Of a stretch of 30,255 nucleotides of DNA, positions 14,025 to 23,676 are shown one piece after another. Positions within the stretch are counted from its first letter, which is position 1. Each line of letters opens with the position of its first letter. The notes beneath the pieces were generated by a model. That model ran no database searches, was not told the origin of the DNA, and saw only the letters and a list, made by a program, of their open reading frames with translations. The stretch lies in assembly GCA_964430745.1 (NCBI GenBank), contig CAYSHI010000399.1, forward strand, positions 1 to 30,255, given 5' to 3'. Source of the DNA: CBDCGW01 sp964430745. GTDB taxonomy: Bacteria; Acidobacteriota; UBA890. Both the position numbers and the translations under genes were made by a program.

Positions 14025-15500
14025 ATGGCCGACGACAACGAGCAGCTCGACAACGAAGATGCCGGCGCAGAAGTCGGCGAGATCACTCCCAAGTCCGAGG
14101 ACTTCTCGCGCTGGTACATCGATATCGTGCGTCGCGCCGAGCTCGCCGACTACACACCCGTCAAGGGCTGCATGGTCATCCGGCCCTACGGCTACGGCTT
14201 GTGGGAGAACACTCGTGATCTGCTCGACGCGCGGCTCAGGGCAACCGGCCACCAGAACGCGTACTTTCCCCTGTTCATTCCCGAGAGCCACCTGCAGCGC
14301 GAGGCCGAGCACGTCGAAGGGTTCGCCCCCGAGGTCGCCTGGGTCACGCACGGAGGAACGAACGAGCTCGAGGAACGGCTTGCCGTGCGCCCCACATCCG
14401 AGGCCATCATCAACAGCCTCTACAGCAAGTGGGTCAAGTCGTGGCGCGACCTGCCCCTGCTGATCAACCAGTGGGCCAATGTCGTGCGCTGGGAGAAAGT
14501 GACCCGCTTCTTCCTGCGGACCACCGAGTTTCTCTGGCAAGAGGGCCATACCGTACACGCCACCGAGCAAGAGGCCGAAGAGGAAACTCTACGCATTCTC
14601 GAGATCTATCGTTCGCTGATCGAGGATGACCTGGCCGTACCGGTGATCACCGGTCTCAAGAGCGAAGGTGAGAAGTTTGCCGGCGCACTGCGCACCTACA
14701 CGCTCGAAGCGCTGATGGGCGACGGGCGGGCGCTGCAGGCTGGCACCTCGCACAATCTCGGACAGAACTTCGCCAAAGCGTTCAACATCCGGTTCGAGGA
14801 CCAGAATCAGGAGCTGCGCCACGCCTGGACCACGTCGTGGGGCGTCACGACGCGCTTGATCGGCGCGCTCATCATGACGCACGGCGACGACGATGGGCTG
14901 CAACTGCCCCCTCGCGTAGCGACTTACCAAGTGGTGATCGTTCCCATCCCGGGCAAGGGCTTCGAGGACACCGTCCTGCCCGCCGCCCGCGAGCTCCGCG
15001 ACACCTTCGCGCAGGCCGGAGTGCGCGCCCACCTCGACGACCGCGAGGAGCACACACCCGGGTGGAAGTACCACGAGTGGGAGCTGCGCGGCGTTCCGCT
15101 GCGTGCCGAGATCGGCCCGCGGGATGTGGCCAAGGGTCAGGCCGTGCTGGTGCGGCGAGACTCGCGTGAGAAGGCGTTCGTGCCGCTCGAAGGCATCGCG
15201 CAACACGCCGAGACGCTGCTCGAGGACATCCAGAGCAGCCTCTTCGAGCGTGCTCGAACCTTCATGGAGGAAAACACGCACGAGGTTTCGAGCTACGAGG
15301 AGCTCAAGGAGATCATGGCGGGGTCGCGTGGTTTCGTGGTGGCTCCGTGGTGCGGCGAAGAAGGCGATGAGACGGAGAAGGTCCAGGAGGAGACCTCGGC
15401 CACGATTCGTTGCGTGTTGACCGACCGCGAAGCCGAGGGCGCGTGCATCCTCACCGGCCGGCCCGCCAAGCACATGGCAGTGTTCGCCAAAGCCTACTGA
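14025..15500 (+). CDS. proS: Prolyl-tRNA synthetase, type 3 (archaeal/eukaryotic-like)
   Basis: A 491-residue class II synthetase that charges tRNA-Pro. It lacks the large editing insertion of the common bacterial form. The catalytic core has DFSRWYIDIVRRAELADY, motif 2 around VVRWEKVTRFFLRTTEFLWQ, LQAGTSHNLGQNFAKAF, and motif 3 around GVTTRLIGALIMTHGDDDG. An anticodon-binding domain follows. The C-terminal zinc-binding-like domain keeps Cys in APWCGEEG, TIRCVL and GACILTG and ends FAKAY, with the terminal Tyr typical of this type. ATG 14025 is chosen because the homologous region starts about 20 residues later. A GAGGAGG lies rather far upstream (about 16 nt). The gene ends 7 bp inside the convergent aroK. 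Confidence 0.96.
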   Translation: MADDNEQLDNEDAGAEVGEITPKSEDFSRWYIDIVRRAELADYTPVKGCMVIRPYGYGLWENTRDLLDARLRATGHQNAYFPLFIPESHLQREAEHVEGFAPEVAWVTHGGTNELEERLAVRPTSEAIINSLYSKWVKSWRDLPLLINQWANVVRWEKVTRFFLRTTEFLWQEGHTVHATEQEAEEETLRILEIYRSLIEDDLAVPVITGLKSEGEKFAGALRTYTLEALMGDGRALQAGTSHNLGQNFAKAFNIRFEDQNQELRHAWTTSWGVTTRLIGALIMTHGDDDGLQLPPRVATYQVVIVPIPGKGFEDTVLPAARELRDTFAQAGVRAHLDDREEHTPGWKYHEWELRGVPLRAEIGPRDVAKGQAVLVRRDSREKAFVPLEGIAQHAETLLEDIQSSLFERARTFMEENTHEVSSYEELKEIMAGSRGFVVAPWCGEEGDETEKVQEETSATIRCVLTDREAEGACILTGRPAKHMAVFAKAY

Positions 15501-16054
15501 TCTACGCCGTCGATCGCCGTTGCCACCGCGGCGGCGACAGCTTCAGGATCACCGGTCGCATCAACACGGAGCTCCGCCCCTTGATAACCGGGAAGACGCT
15601 CGTCGAGGCGCGCCTGCAGGGCCGCGAGATCACCCCATAGCGGGCGCGCCCCATCGGCGACTCCGCAGCGCTCCCGCAGCACCTCGAGCGGGCATTGCAG
15701 CCAGACCACGATCGCGCTACGACGGCTGAGCGCCTGATTACCCTCATCGATCAGGGTTCCGCCGCCGAGAGCCACGACCGTCGCCGGCTTCGCTACGATC
15801 TGCCGAAGGACGTGGCTTTCCATGACGCGAAAAGCCTCCTCGCCGTCTTCCCGGAAGACTTCGGCTACACTGCGCCCCGCGTGGCGCTCGACGACGCCAT
15901 CGAGATCGAGAAAGCTCCACAGCAGACGGCGTGCCAGTAGGCGGCCGATGGTGCTTTTTCCGCTGCCCATGAAACCCGCAAGGTGAATCTGCGCGCGCCC
16001 GTCTGCAAGGCGCGCCGGCGCCAACGGACTCATGTCCGGGCTCTCGCGGCTCAC
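15494..16054 (-). CDS. aroK: Shikimate kinase
   Basis: A 186-residue NMP-kinase-fold enzyme that phosphorylates shikimate at the 3-hydroxyl. The P-loop GFMGSGKST is at about 27-35. FLDLDGVVE supplies the Mg/shikimate aspartates, FREDGEEAFRVMES the substrate-binding region, and ALGGGT the Walker B-like loop (about 95-100). ARPLW contributes the lid arginine. GTG 16054 overlaps the aroA stop (GTGA). ATG 16033, seven codons later with GAGAG upstream, is an alternative. The 3' end overlaps the proS stop by 7 bp in convergent orientation. It completes an aroA-aroK pair. Confidence 0.95.
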   Translation of the reverse strand: MSRESPDMSPLAPARLADGRAQIHLAGFMGSGKSTIGRLLARRLLWSFLDLDGVVERHAGRSVAEVFREDGEEAFRVMESHVLRQIVAKPATVVALGGGTLIDEGNQALSRRSAIVVWLQCPLEVLRERCGVADGARPLWGDLAALQARLDERLPGYQGAELRVDATGDPEAVAAAVATAIDGVDQ

Positions 16055-17358
16055 CGGCGCGCAACCCGGTCGACGGCCGCGGCGAACCCCGGATACGACA
16101 CCGCCATGGCGTCCGCGTTGACGATGGTCACCTCTCGTTCAGCCGCGAGCCCGACGGCTCCCATGGCCAACGCGATCCGGTGATCCCCGGCGGCGTCGAC
16201 GCTCCCGCCGGCAAGGCCCGACCCCCCGCGCACCGCCAGGCCATCGGGAAATTCGTCGACCTCTGCGCCGAGGGCCCGAAGCGCCGCCGCCGTCGAGGCG
16301 ATCCGGTCGCTCTCCTTGACCCTCAGTTCCGCCGCATCCTGTATCCGCACGCCGTCCCGAGTGAACGGGCCGACGGCCGCGAGAAGAGGCAATTCGTCGA
16401 TGACGGTGGGGATGATCGCGCCCTCGATCGTCCCGCCGGCCAGTCCCCCGTCGGCTCCCTCGATGGTAAGTGTGCCGACGGGCTCTCCACACCAACTCTT
16501 CTCGGCATCGATGCGGATCCCCGCGCCCCAACCCACCAGAAGGTCGAGGATCGCCGCCCGCGTCGGGTTCAAGCCGACGCCCGGCAGGCGCAGGCGGCTG
16601 CCCGCGAGCAGTGTCGCCGCCACCATCCAGTATGCGGCGGACGATGTGTCGCCGGGGATGCGGCCGTTTAGCGAATCCAAACCCTCACCGGGGCAAATGG
16701 TCACGCTGTTACCGCCTCCGGCGGCGGCGTGAACCTCGAGATCTGCACCCATCGCACCCAGGAGGCGCTCGCTGTGATCGCGCGTAATCGCCGGTTCGAC
16801 GACGGTCGTCGGACCATCGGCGTACAGGCCGGCAAGCAGAACGCAGGACTTCACTTGCGCGGACGCCACCTCGGGGCGATACGTGATCGCCCGCAACGGC
16901 GCAACGCCTTCGATGGTCATGGGCGCGGTGCCGTCGGCGGCGGTGTGGACCGTCGCGCCCATGCAGCAAAGCGGGTCGGCGACCCGGCGCATCGGACGAC
17001 GACGAAGCGAGGCGTCCCCGGTGAGCGTGGTGTTGTAGGGCTGCCCGGCAAGCAGACCGGCGAGCAGCCTCATCGTGGTGCCGCTGTTGCCGCAATCAAC
17101 GGGGCTCGCGGCCGCCCGCAACCCCGAAAGGCCGGCACCCACGACGCGGGTGAGATCCCCTGCCCGGTCCACATCGACACCGAGGGCCCGCATCGCCGCG
17201 GCGGTGGACGCCACGTCCTCACCGTCGGCAAGGCCTTCGAGCGTGCTCACTCCGTTCGCCAGCGCCGCGAACAGCACGGCGCGGTGCGAGATCGACTTGT
17301 CGCCGGGCACGACGACCTCGCCGCTCAAACGCCGCGCGGGCTCGACCGTCCAGTTCAC
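16051..17358 (-). CDS. aroA: 3-phosphoshikimate 1-carboxyvinyltransferase (EPSP synthase)
   Basis: A 435-residue enzyme that joins PEP to shikimate-3-phosphate, the sixth step of the shikimate pathway. VPGDKSISHRAVLFAAL near the N-terminus carries the substrate Lys and Arg (about 21 and 26). The PEP loop is DCGNSGTTMRLLAGLL, and RPMRRVADPL, AQVKSCVLLAGLYADG, PGDTSSAAYWMVAA, ELRVKESDRI and AAGDHRIALA follow in order. The GNSGTT loop keeps the Gly that is Ala in the well-known tolerant CP4-type enzyme; no further inference is drawn. It starts at GTG 17358 with AGGAG about 9 nt upstream, 31 bp after the transporter gene. Confidence 0.97.
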   Translation of the reverse strand: MNWTVEPARRLSGEVVVPGDKSISHRAVLFAALANGVSTLEGLADGEDVASTAAAMRALGVDVDRAGDLTRVVGAGLSGLRAAASPVDCGNSGTTMRLLAGLLAGQPYNTTLTGDASLRRRPMRRVADPLCCMGATVHTAADGTAPMTIEGVAPLRAITYRPEVASAQVKSCVLLAGLYADGPTTVVEPAITRDHSERLLGAMGADLEVHAAAGGGNSVTICPGEGLDSLNGRIPGDTSSAAYWMVAATLLAGSRLRLPGVGLNPTRAAILDLLVGWGAGIRIDAEKSWCGEPVGTLTIEGADGGLAGGTIEGAIIPTVIDELPLLAAVGPFTRDGVRIQDAAELRVKESDRIASTAAALRALGAEVDEFPDGLAVRGGSGLAGGSVDAAGDHRIALAMGAVGLAAEREVTIVNADAMAVSYPGFAAAVDRVARR

Positions 17359-17389
17359 CCCGGATGCTCCTGTCGCGCCCGGTAAGGGC

Positions 17390-18934
17390 TCAGACCGGCC
17401 GGCCGCGCCGCTCGTTCCCGGTGGCGACGCTGACGATGATCACGCCGACCGCAACCAGGATGTTGATCGCCATGAACCACGTATGCAACGTCTCCACTGC
17501 CTCGGCCAGCCGCGGAAAAAACTCGGCGGGAAACTCCGCAAGGATCCCCAACACGAGCACCTCGCCAATGACCAGAGGGCCGACCCAACGCAGCAGGTTG
17601 ACCCAGAGGTTCATCGCCTTGAACCCGGGGCTTCCCAGGTTGACCTCGGCTTCGACGGTGGCCCGATTCCAGATCCAGCCCACGAACACACAGACGAAGA
17701 AGCCGCCGATCGGCAACATGTAATCGGAGACGATGTGGCTGATCAGATCGAACCAGTTGAGCTGGAATATCCGCACGCTTCCGAGGACGCCCTGCCCCTC
17801 GGCGCTGCCCAGCATACCCGCGATCGACCAGTCCGCCCACGGCCCCGAGGCCAGCGCCGCGGGTACTCCCAGCAGGAAGATGCCGCCGCCCAACAGGGCG
17901 ACGGCCTTCGCGCGTGACCAACCGAGATCATCGATGAAGTAGGCGGCGACCACCTCGAGCAGCGAGATGCTCGAGGTCAGTGCCGCCATCAGAAAGAGGG
18001 CGAAGAACATGCTGGCGAAGACCACGCCCCCGGGCATCTGGTGAAAGACGACCGGCAGTGTGACGAATACCAATCCGGGCCCCTCGGCCGGCTCCATGCC
18101 GAAGGCGAACAGCGCCGGGAAAATGGCGAAGCCCGCCGCGATCGCGATGAGCGTGTCCATGAAGGCCACCTGCAGGCTCGACTTGGGCAGATCGTTGTCC
18201 GCCGAAAGGTAGGAGCCGTAGGTGATCATCGCCCCCATGCCCACGCTGAGGGTGAAAAACGCGTGCCCCATGGCGGTCAGCACCACGGTCGGGTCGAGAG
18301 CCGAGAAATCCGGCCGCAACATGAAGTCGATGCCGGCGCCGGCGCCGGGCAACAAGACGCCGCGCACGACGAGGATGGCAAGCAGCACGAAAAGGATCGG
18401 CATCATGATTTTGCTGGCGCGCTCGATGCCACCCTTGACGCCGCGAAGAACGATGACCATGGTGATGGCCATGAACAGGGCGTGGAACAGGAGACTCTGC
18501 GAAGTGCTCGAGGAAAGCGCGCCGAAGTAGGCACCCGACTCCTCGGGGCTGGCGAGCGCGCTGATGCTTCCGAGCGGTGATCGCAGCGCGTACGCCATCA
18601 CCCAACCGGCAACGACGCTGTAGAAGCTCAACAGCAACGCCCCGGCGAGCACACCCATACCGCCGACGTATTTCCACGCCGAGCCCGGCGCGAGCGCCTC
18701 GAAGGCGCCCACGGGGTTGAGCTGGGTGTGGCGGCCGATCACCAACTCGGCGAGGAACACCGGAGCGCCGATCAGGACGATGCAGGCAACATAGACCAGG
18801 ATGAAGGCGGCGCCGCCGTTCTCGCCCATGATGTAGGTGAAACGCCAGATGTTGCCGAGGCCGATGGCGGAGCCGGCCGCCGCCAGCAGGAAGCCCGCCT
18901 TCGATCCCCACTGGCCCCGCGCGGCGTCCGTCAC
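17390..18934 (-). CDS. Sodium-dependent NSS-family amino-acid transporter (1)
   Basis: A 514-residue neurotransmitter:sodium symporter family protein with the LeuT fold and about 12 hydrophobic segments. TM1 has the unwound sodium/substrate site GSAIGLGNIWRFTYIMGENGG, and TM3 has SFYSVVAGWVMAYAL. GMGAMITYGSYL and LMAALTSSISLLEV are the TM6 and TM8 sites. Proteins of this group import amino acids with sodium in the inner membrane; the substrate is unknown. The GTG start overlaps the stop of the MetS-like small gene (GTGA), which strongly suggests coupled synthesis of the two. The final helix and short basic tail match bacterial 12-TM members. Confidence 0.93.
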   Translation of the reverse strand: MTDAARGQWGSKAGFLLAAAGSAIGLGNIWRFTYIMGENGGAAFILVYVACIVLIGAPVFLAELVIGRHTQLNPVGAFEALAPGSAWKYVGGMGVLAGALLLSFYSVVAGWVMAYALRSPLGSISALASPEESGAYFGALSSSTSQSLLFHALFMAITMVIVLRGVKGGIERASKIMMPILFVLLAILVVRGVLLPGAGAGIDFMLRPDFSALDPTVVLTAMGHAFFTLSVGMGAMITYGSYLSADNDLPKSSLQVAFMDTLIAIAAGFAIFPALFAFGMEPAEGPGLVFVTLPVVFHQMPGGVVFASMFFALFLMAALTSSISLLEVVAAYFIDDLGWSRAKAVALLGGGIFLLGVPAALASGPWADWSIAGMLGSAEGQGVLGSVRIFQLNWFDLISHIVSDYMLPIGGFFVCVFVGWIWNRATVEAEVNLGSPGFKAMNLWVNLLRWVGPLVIGEVLVLGILAEFPAEFFPRLAEAVETLHTWFMAINILVAVGVIIVSVATGNERRGRPV

Positions 18935-19068
18935 TTATCGGCCCCGAGCCCGCCGGGAGTCTGGCTGCGTCGTTTCTCGGCCCTCATCGAGTGCACGAGG
19001 AGTGAAGCGAACCCACCCCACAGCACGCCGAGCACCAGCACCATGAACACTATCGTCGTCGTTTGCAT
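18931..19068 (-). CDS. MetS-like small subunit of an NSS transporter (45 residues)
   Basis: A small membrane protein with one transmembrane helix, starting MQTTTIVFMVLVLGVLWGGF, then a short basic tail (HSMRAEKRRSQTP). The pattern of short N-terminus, hydrophobic helix with LWGG, and basic C-terminus fits the MetS family, known from the corynebacterial MetPS methionine/alanine importer, where the small subunit is needed for transport. A perfect AAGGAG lies 6 nt before ATG 19068. Its stop overlaps the start of the following NSS gene, and it lies 27 bp after another NSS gene. The RBS, helix and 4-bp overlap make this a real gene despite its size. The assignment to MetS is by pattern only. Confidence 0.82.
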   Translation of the reverse strand: MQTTTIVFMVLVLGVLWGGFASLLVHSMRAEKRRSQTPGGLGADK

Positions 19069-19074
19069 GGATAA

Positions 19075-19080
19075 CTCCTT
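19075..19080 (-). promoter_or_regulatory. Strong ribosome-binding site for the MetS-like gene
   Basis: AAGGAG on the minus strand, 6 nt before ATG 19068. It fixes the start of a gene too short to be found by length alone. Confidence 0.75.
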
Positions 19081-19095
19081 CGTGTGCGGGTGTCG

Positions 19096-20583
19096 CTAGC
19101 CGGTCGCGGATTCGTCGCTGAAGGTCGCGTCCGCCATGCGGTTGTTTGCCAGGAAGAAGATCACCAACACGACCCCCCACTGGAACAGGCATGTCCCGAG
19201 CGTGAACACACCGAACGGATTCCACCACGCCTCACCGGATGTCGCCGCCTGGTACAACCACCAGACGATAAGCACGGTGAATTGCAGCGGGATCAGCACC
19301 TTGACGGCGAAGTCGAACCAGCGCCCGGGTGCGATGTCGTTGTCGGCCGGCTCGATGAGCTCCTCGCGGAAGCGGGCGACGCCGAAGGCGCGCGCCGCGA
19401 TCGCGAAGAAGAAGCCCGACACCATCAGCCCGATGCCCCAGACGGCATCCTGGTTGCTGAAAAAACTCAGGTTGACCGCCGACGGGATGCCGAGGACGAT
19501 GCTGCCGCCCGCCACCGAAAGCACGGCCGTGTGCCGCGTCATGCCGAAATCCATGAAAATACGCACGCCGAGCTCGAGCATGGCGATCAGCGAAGAGAAG
19601 GCCGCCACGACGAGGGCGAGAAAGAACAAGCTCATGAAGAACTGCCCGCCGGGGATGGAGCTGAACAGGCGCGGCACCCAGATGAAGCTGAGCCCGGTGC
19701 TGGCAGGACCACTGTCCATGAGCACGGTGCGGGCCTCCTCGAGCGGCAGGACCGCGAATACCGTGGGAATGATGGCGAGCGCGGCCAACATCGAAGCCGA
19801 GTTGTTACCGAGCCCGATGGTCATCGCCGAGCCGACGATGTCGTCCTTCTTGGCGCTGTACACCGCGTAGGTAACCATCAGACCCCATCCGGCCCCGGTC
19901 GACCACGCCGACTGGGTGAGGGCCTGCAGCCAGATCTCGTAGTTGAGAAGATCGGACCAGTTCGGATTGAAGAGGAATTCCAGTCCGGCGAGCGGCCCCT
20001 CGGCCCCGGGCGCCGCCGGTAACGTGAGAGCGCGCACGGCGGCCACCGCCAAGAGGACGAAGAGAGCCGGGATCAACACCTTGCTGGCGCGTTCGATGCC
20101 GGCGACCACACCTCGATAAACGATGTACCCGCAGGCCGCCATGGCAACGACGTGGAACAGCAACGGCTGCCAGACGGTAGCCTGGAACCCGTCCCAGTAG
20201 ACCATTCCGTCGACGTCGTTGAGTCGTCCGCTGGCGGAAGCGAGGAAGTACTTGATGCACCAGCCGGCGACCACCGAGTAGTAGAACGTGATCGCCATCG
20301 TGCACCAGCCGACGAAGGCGCCCATCCAGCACGCCTGCCGGCCCATCAGTCGACCGAACGCGCCGACGACTCCCTTTCGAGCGTGCCGTCCCATGGCCAT
20401 TTCCACCATCAGCAGCGGTATGGCCCAGAGAAACAGGAAGATCAGCCACGGGATCAAAAAGGCGCCGCCGCCCTGGTTGGCGACAATGCGCGGAAATCGC
20501 CAGATATTTCCGGTACCCACGGCCATACCCAGAGCGGCAATCAACAGGGCCCATCTCGAGGTGAAGCTCTCAGTCGTGCTCAT
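19096..20583 (-). CDS. Sodium-dependent NSS-family amino-acid transporter (2)
   Basis: A 495-residue LeuT-fold symporter with about 12 helices. TM1 has GMAVGTGNIWRFPRIVANQGG, TM3 has ITFYYSVVAGWCIKYFL, TM6 has STGAGWGLMVTYAVYS, and TM8 has VVAAFSSLIAMLELGV. It is clearly a paralogue of, not a duplicate of, the other NSS protein here. It differs in the TM1 motif (RFPR against RFTY). ATG 20583 (MSTTESFTSRW) is preferred over ATG 20604. A promoter-like element ends 8 nt before 20583 with no Shine-Dalgarno sequence, so translation may be leaderless. It is followed by the MetS-like gene and NSS (1). Confidence 0.93.
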   Translation of the reverse strand: MSTTESFTSRWALLIAALGMAVGTGNIWRFPRIVANQGGGAFLIPWLIFLFLWAIPLLMVEMAMGRHARKGVVGAFGRLMGRQACWMGAFVGWCTMAITFYYSVVAGWCIKYFLASASGRLNDVDGMVYWDGFQATVWQPLLFHVVAMAACGYIVYRGVVAGIERASKVLIPALFVLLAVAAVRALTLPAAPGAEGPLAGLEFLFNPNWSDLLNYEIWLQALTQSAWSTGAGWGLMVTYAVYSAKKDDIVGSAMTIGLGNNSASMLAALAIIPTVFAVLPLEEARTVLMDSGPASTGLSFIWVPRLFSSIPGGQFFMSLFFLALVVAAFSSLIAMLELGVRIFMDFGMTRHTAVLSVAGGSIVLGIPSAVNLSFFSNQDAVWGIGLMVSGFFFAIAARAFGVARFREELIEPADNDIAPGRWFDFAVKVLIPLQFTVLIVWWLYQAATSGEAWWNPFGVFTLGTCLFQWGVVLVIFFLANNRMADATFSDESATG

Positions 20584-20591
20584 GGGGGCGG

Positions 20592-20621
20592 ACTTTACGC
20601 GCATCCCCCGGACCGCGTCAA
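20592..20621 (-). promoter_or_regulatory. Candidate promoter immediately before NSS (2)
   Basis: Minus strand: TTGACG, 18-bp spacer, TAAAGT, followed by CCGCCCCC and ATG 20583. The predicted transcription start is about 2 nt before the ATG. A perfect 6-bp hairpin with a 4-nt loop (CAGGCG/CGCCTG, 20634-20649) lies between this promoter and the accC stop and could help separate the two units. Confidence 0.4.
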
Positions 20622-20655
20622 TTCCCCGCCAATCAGGCGCAAACGCCTGCCGCGC

Positions 20656-22011
<1,356 letters not shown>

Positions 22012-22016
22012 GAGGT

Positions 22017-22517
22017 CTAAGCCCTGGGCCTGACGGCGAACAGACGCTGTCCGAACTCGACCGGCTCACCGTTGTTGGCAAGGATGGCGGCCACCTCTCC
22101 GCCAACCTCCGCGACGATGTCGTTCATCAACTTCATCGCTTCGATGATGCACAGGGTCTGACCCTCGTCGACCGGCGCGCCCACTTCGACGAACACGTCG
22201 GCACCGGGCTCCGGAGCACGGTAGAACGTGCCCACCATCGGCGACGTGACGATGAAACAGTCAGCGTAGGGATCCTCCGCGACGCCCGCTGCATCGGAAA
22301 CCGAACCGGCGACGTCGAGTGTACTCGCCGGACTTCCCGCGACGGCCGGCGGCGGCGTCGCCCCCGTGACCGACACCTCGGCGGGGCCGCGCCGGATCTT
22401 GACCTTGACGCCATCGCGCTCGATGGCGAACTCGTTGACCTCCTTCTCGATCAGGAGGTCGATCAGCTCGCGGATCTGGTCGATATCGACCGGACTATCG
22501 GAAGATTTGCTGCTCAT
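22017..22517 (-). CDS. accB: Biotin carboxyl carrier protein
   Basis: A 166-residue carrier with an N-terminal helical part (IDQIRELIDLLIEKEVNEFAI), a flexible Pro/Ala-rich linker (about 50-80) and a C-terminal biotinyl domain. The biotin motif EAMKLMND has Lys129, and SPMVGTFYRAPEPGA precedes it. The domain swings biotin between AccC and the carboxyltransferase. The frame is open to 22559, but ATG 22517 is favoured because AAGGGTGG lies at usable distance and homologues start near there. It directly follows pepP. The efp gene often found between these two in proteobacteria is absent here. Confidence 0.96.
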   Translation of the reverse strand: MSSKSSDSPVDIDQIRELIDLLIEKEVNEFAIERDGVKVKIRRGPAEVSVTGATPPPAVAGSPASTLDVAGSVSDAAGVAEDPYADCFIVTSPMVGTFYRAPEPGADVFVEVGAPVDEGQTLCIIEAMKLMNDIVAEVGGEVAAILANNGEPVEFGQRLFAVRPRA

Positions 22518-22562
22518 CAGTAGGCCACCCTTACCGTCCGTCGCGGCCGCGGGAAGCACGAC

Positions 22563-23660
22563 CTACGGGATCTTCGGAAGGATAGGGTCGGTATCCAGGG
22601 TGGTCAAGCGACGGTAGCCATCGGCGCGTACCTGCACCATGTCCTCTATCCGGATGCCGAAGCTGCCTTGAAGATAAACGGCCGGCTCGATGGTCACCAC
22701 CATACCGTCCTCGAGGCGGTCGGTTCCGCGGCCCGAGAGCGTCGGCGCCTCGTGGATCTCGAGGCCGACGCCGTGCCCGGTGCCGTGGCTGAACGCCTCT
22801 CCCAGGCCGGCATCCGCGATCATGCCGCGCGCGGCCGCGTCGACCGATTCGGCGGTCACTCCGGCGCGGACGACGTCCATCGCGGCTTCACGGGCGCGGT
22901 CGACGAGCTCGTGGCGCTGCAACCACTCGGGATTGGGACTCGGCCCACACCACACCATGCGTGTGATGTCCGAGCAATAGCCGTCCAGCCGGCAGCCCAT
23001 GTCGATCATCACCGGCTCGTCGCGGGCGACGACCCTCTGTGTGGCGACTCCGTGCGGGAGCGCCGACCGCGGGCCCGAGGCGACGATCGTCTCGAAGGCC
23101 ATCCCCTCGGCGCCGCGGCGGCGGCAGGCGTATTCGAGCGCGGCGGCGATCTCGGTCTCCGTCTGTCCCGGCACGATTCCCGTGGCCACTTCGGACAGAG
23201 CCGCCTCCGCCACCGCCAGCGACCGCTCGATCGCCTCGACCTCGCCCGCGTCCTTGGCGCGCCGAATCGCCTCGACCGGACGATCGCACGGAACCCAGCT
23301 CACCCCTTCGACGGTGGTGAGCTTCTCGCGCAATGCCACGGTGACGACGTGGGATTCGAAGCCGATCCGCTGAATCGGATCTTGTTCGAGGAGGGAGGCG
23401 AGACCCCGCTCCAGCCCTCGCGAGGAGATCTGGACACGCGCGTCACCGACCTCGGCCCGGGCCTGCTCCTCGTAGCGCGGGTCGGTGATGAAGGCATGTC
23501 CGCCGGGACCCAGGACGAACCAGCCATTGGTGCCGGTGAATCCGGTGAGGTAGCGGACATTGCCGGGCGACGTCACCAGCAGCGCGTCGGCGCCCGCCTC
23601 ATGCAAACAAGAAGAAACGGCGGAGCGGCGCCGAGAGTAGTTGCTCACTCTCTGCGCCAC
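22563..23660 (-). CDS. pepP: Xaa-Pro aminopeptidase (M24 family)
   Basis: A 365-residue pita-bread metallopeptidase that removes N-terminal residues before proline in the cytoplasm. The N-terminal creatinase-like domain contains ADALLVTSPGNVRYLTGFTG. The five metal ligands are in place: Asp220 and Asp231 (IDMGCRLDGYCSDITR), His296 (GTGHGVGLEIHEAP), Glu325 (TIEPAVYL) and Glu339 (IRIEDMV). GTG 23660 is chosen because family alignment needs about 20 residues before DALLVT and AAGGA lies 10 nt upstream. The start codon lies inside a long terminator-like hairpin. The gene might also be called pepQ. Confidence 0.94.
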   Translation of the reverse strand: MAQRVSNYSRRRSAVSSCLHEAGADALLVTSPGNVRYLTGFTGTNGWFVLGPGGHAFITDPRYEEQARAEVGDARVQISSRGLERGLASLLEQDPIQRIGFESHVVTVALREKLTTVEGVSWVPCDRPVEAIRRAKDAGEVEAIERSLAVAEAALSEVATGIVPGQTETEIAAALEYACRRRGAEGMAFETIVASGPRSALPHGVATQRVVARDEPVMIDMGCRLDGYCSDITRMVWCGPSPNPEWLQRHELVDRAREAAMDVVRAGVTAESVDAAARGMIADAGLGEAFSHGTGHGVGLEIHEAPTLSGRGTDRLEDGMVVTIEPAVYLQGSFGIRIEDMVQVRADGYRRLTTLDTDPILPKIP

Positions 23661-23667
23661 TCCGCCG
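23605..23667 (-). terminator. Terminator-like hairpin spanning the pepP start
   Basis: On the minus strand, CGGCGGAGTGGCGC (23667-23654) can pair with GCGCCGCTCCGCCG (23631-23618) at 13 of 14 positions, and GAGAGT/ACTCTC can extend it inside the loop. A T-rich tract (GTTTCTTCTTGTTT) follows directly. It begins about 10 nt after the stop of the Ig-like lipoprotein gene, as an intrinsic terminator would, yet it also covers the pepP GTG. It may act as an attenuator between the pilus genes and the pepP-acc part. Confidence 0.6.
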
Positions 23668-23676
23668 TGATCCTTA

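Noticed and set aside
18932..20583. Recent tandem duplication of the two NSS genes
   Set aside because: The proteins differ throughout, including TM1 and the termini, so they are old paralogues rather than a recent duplication.
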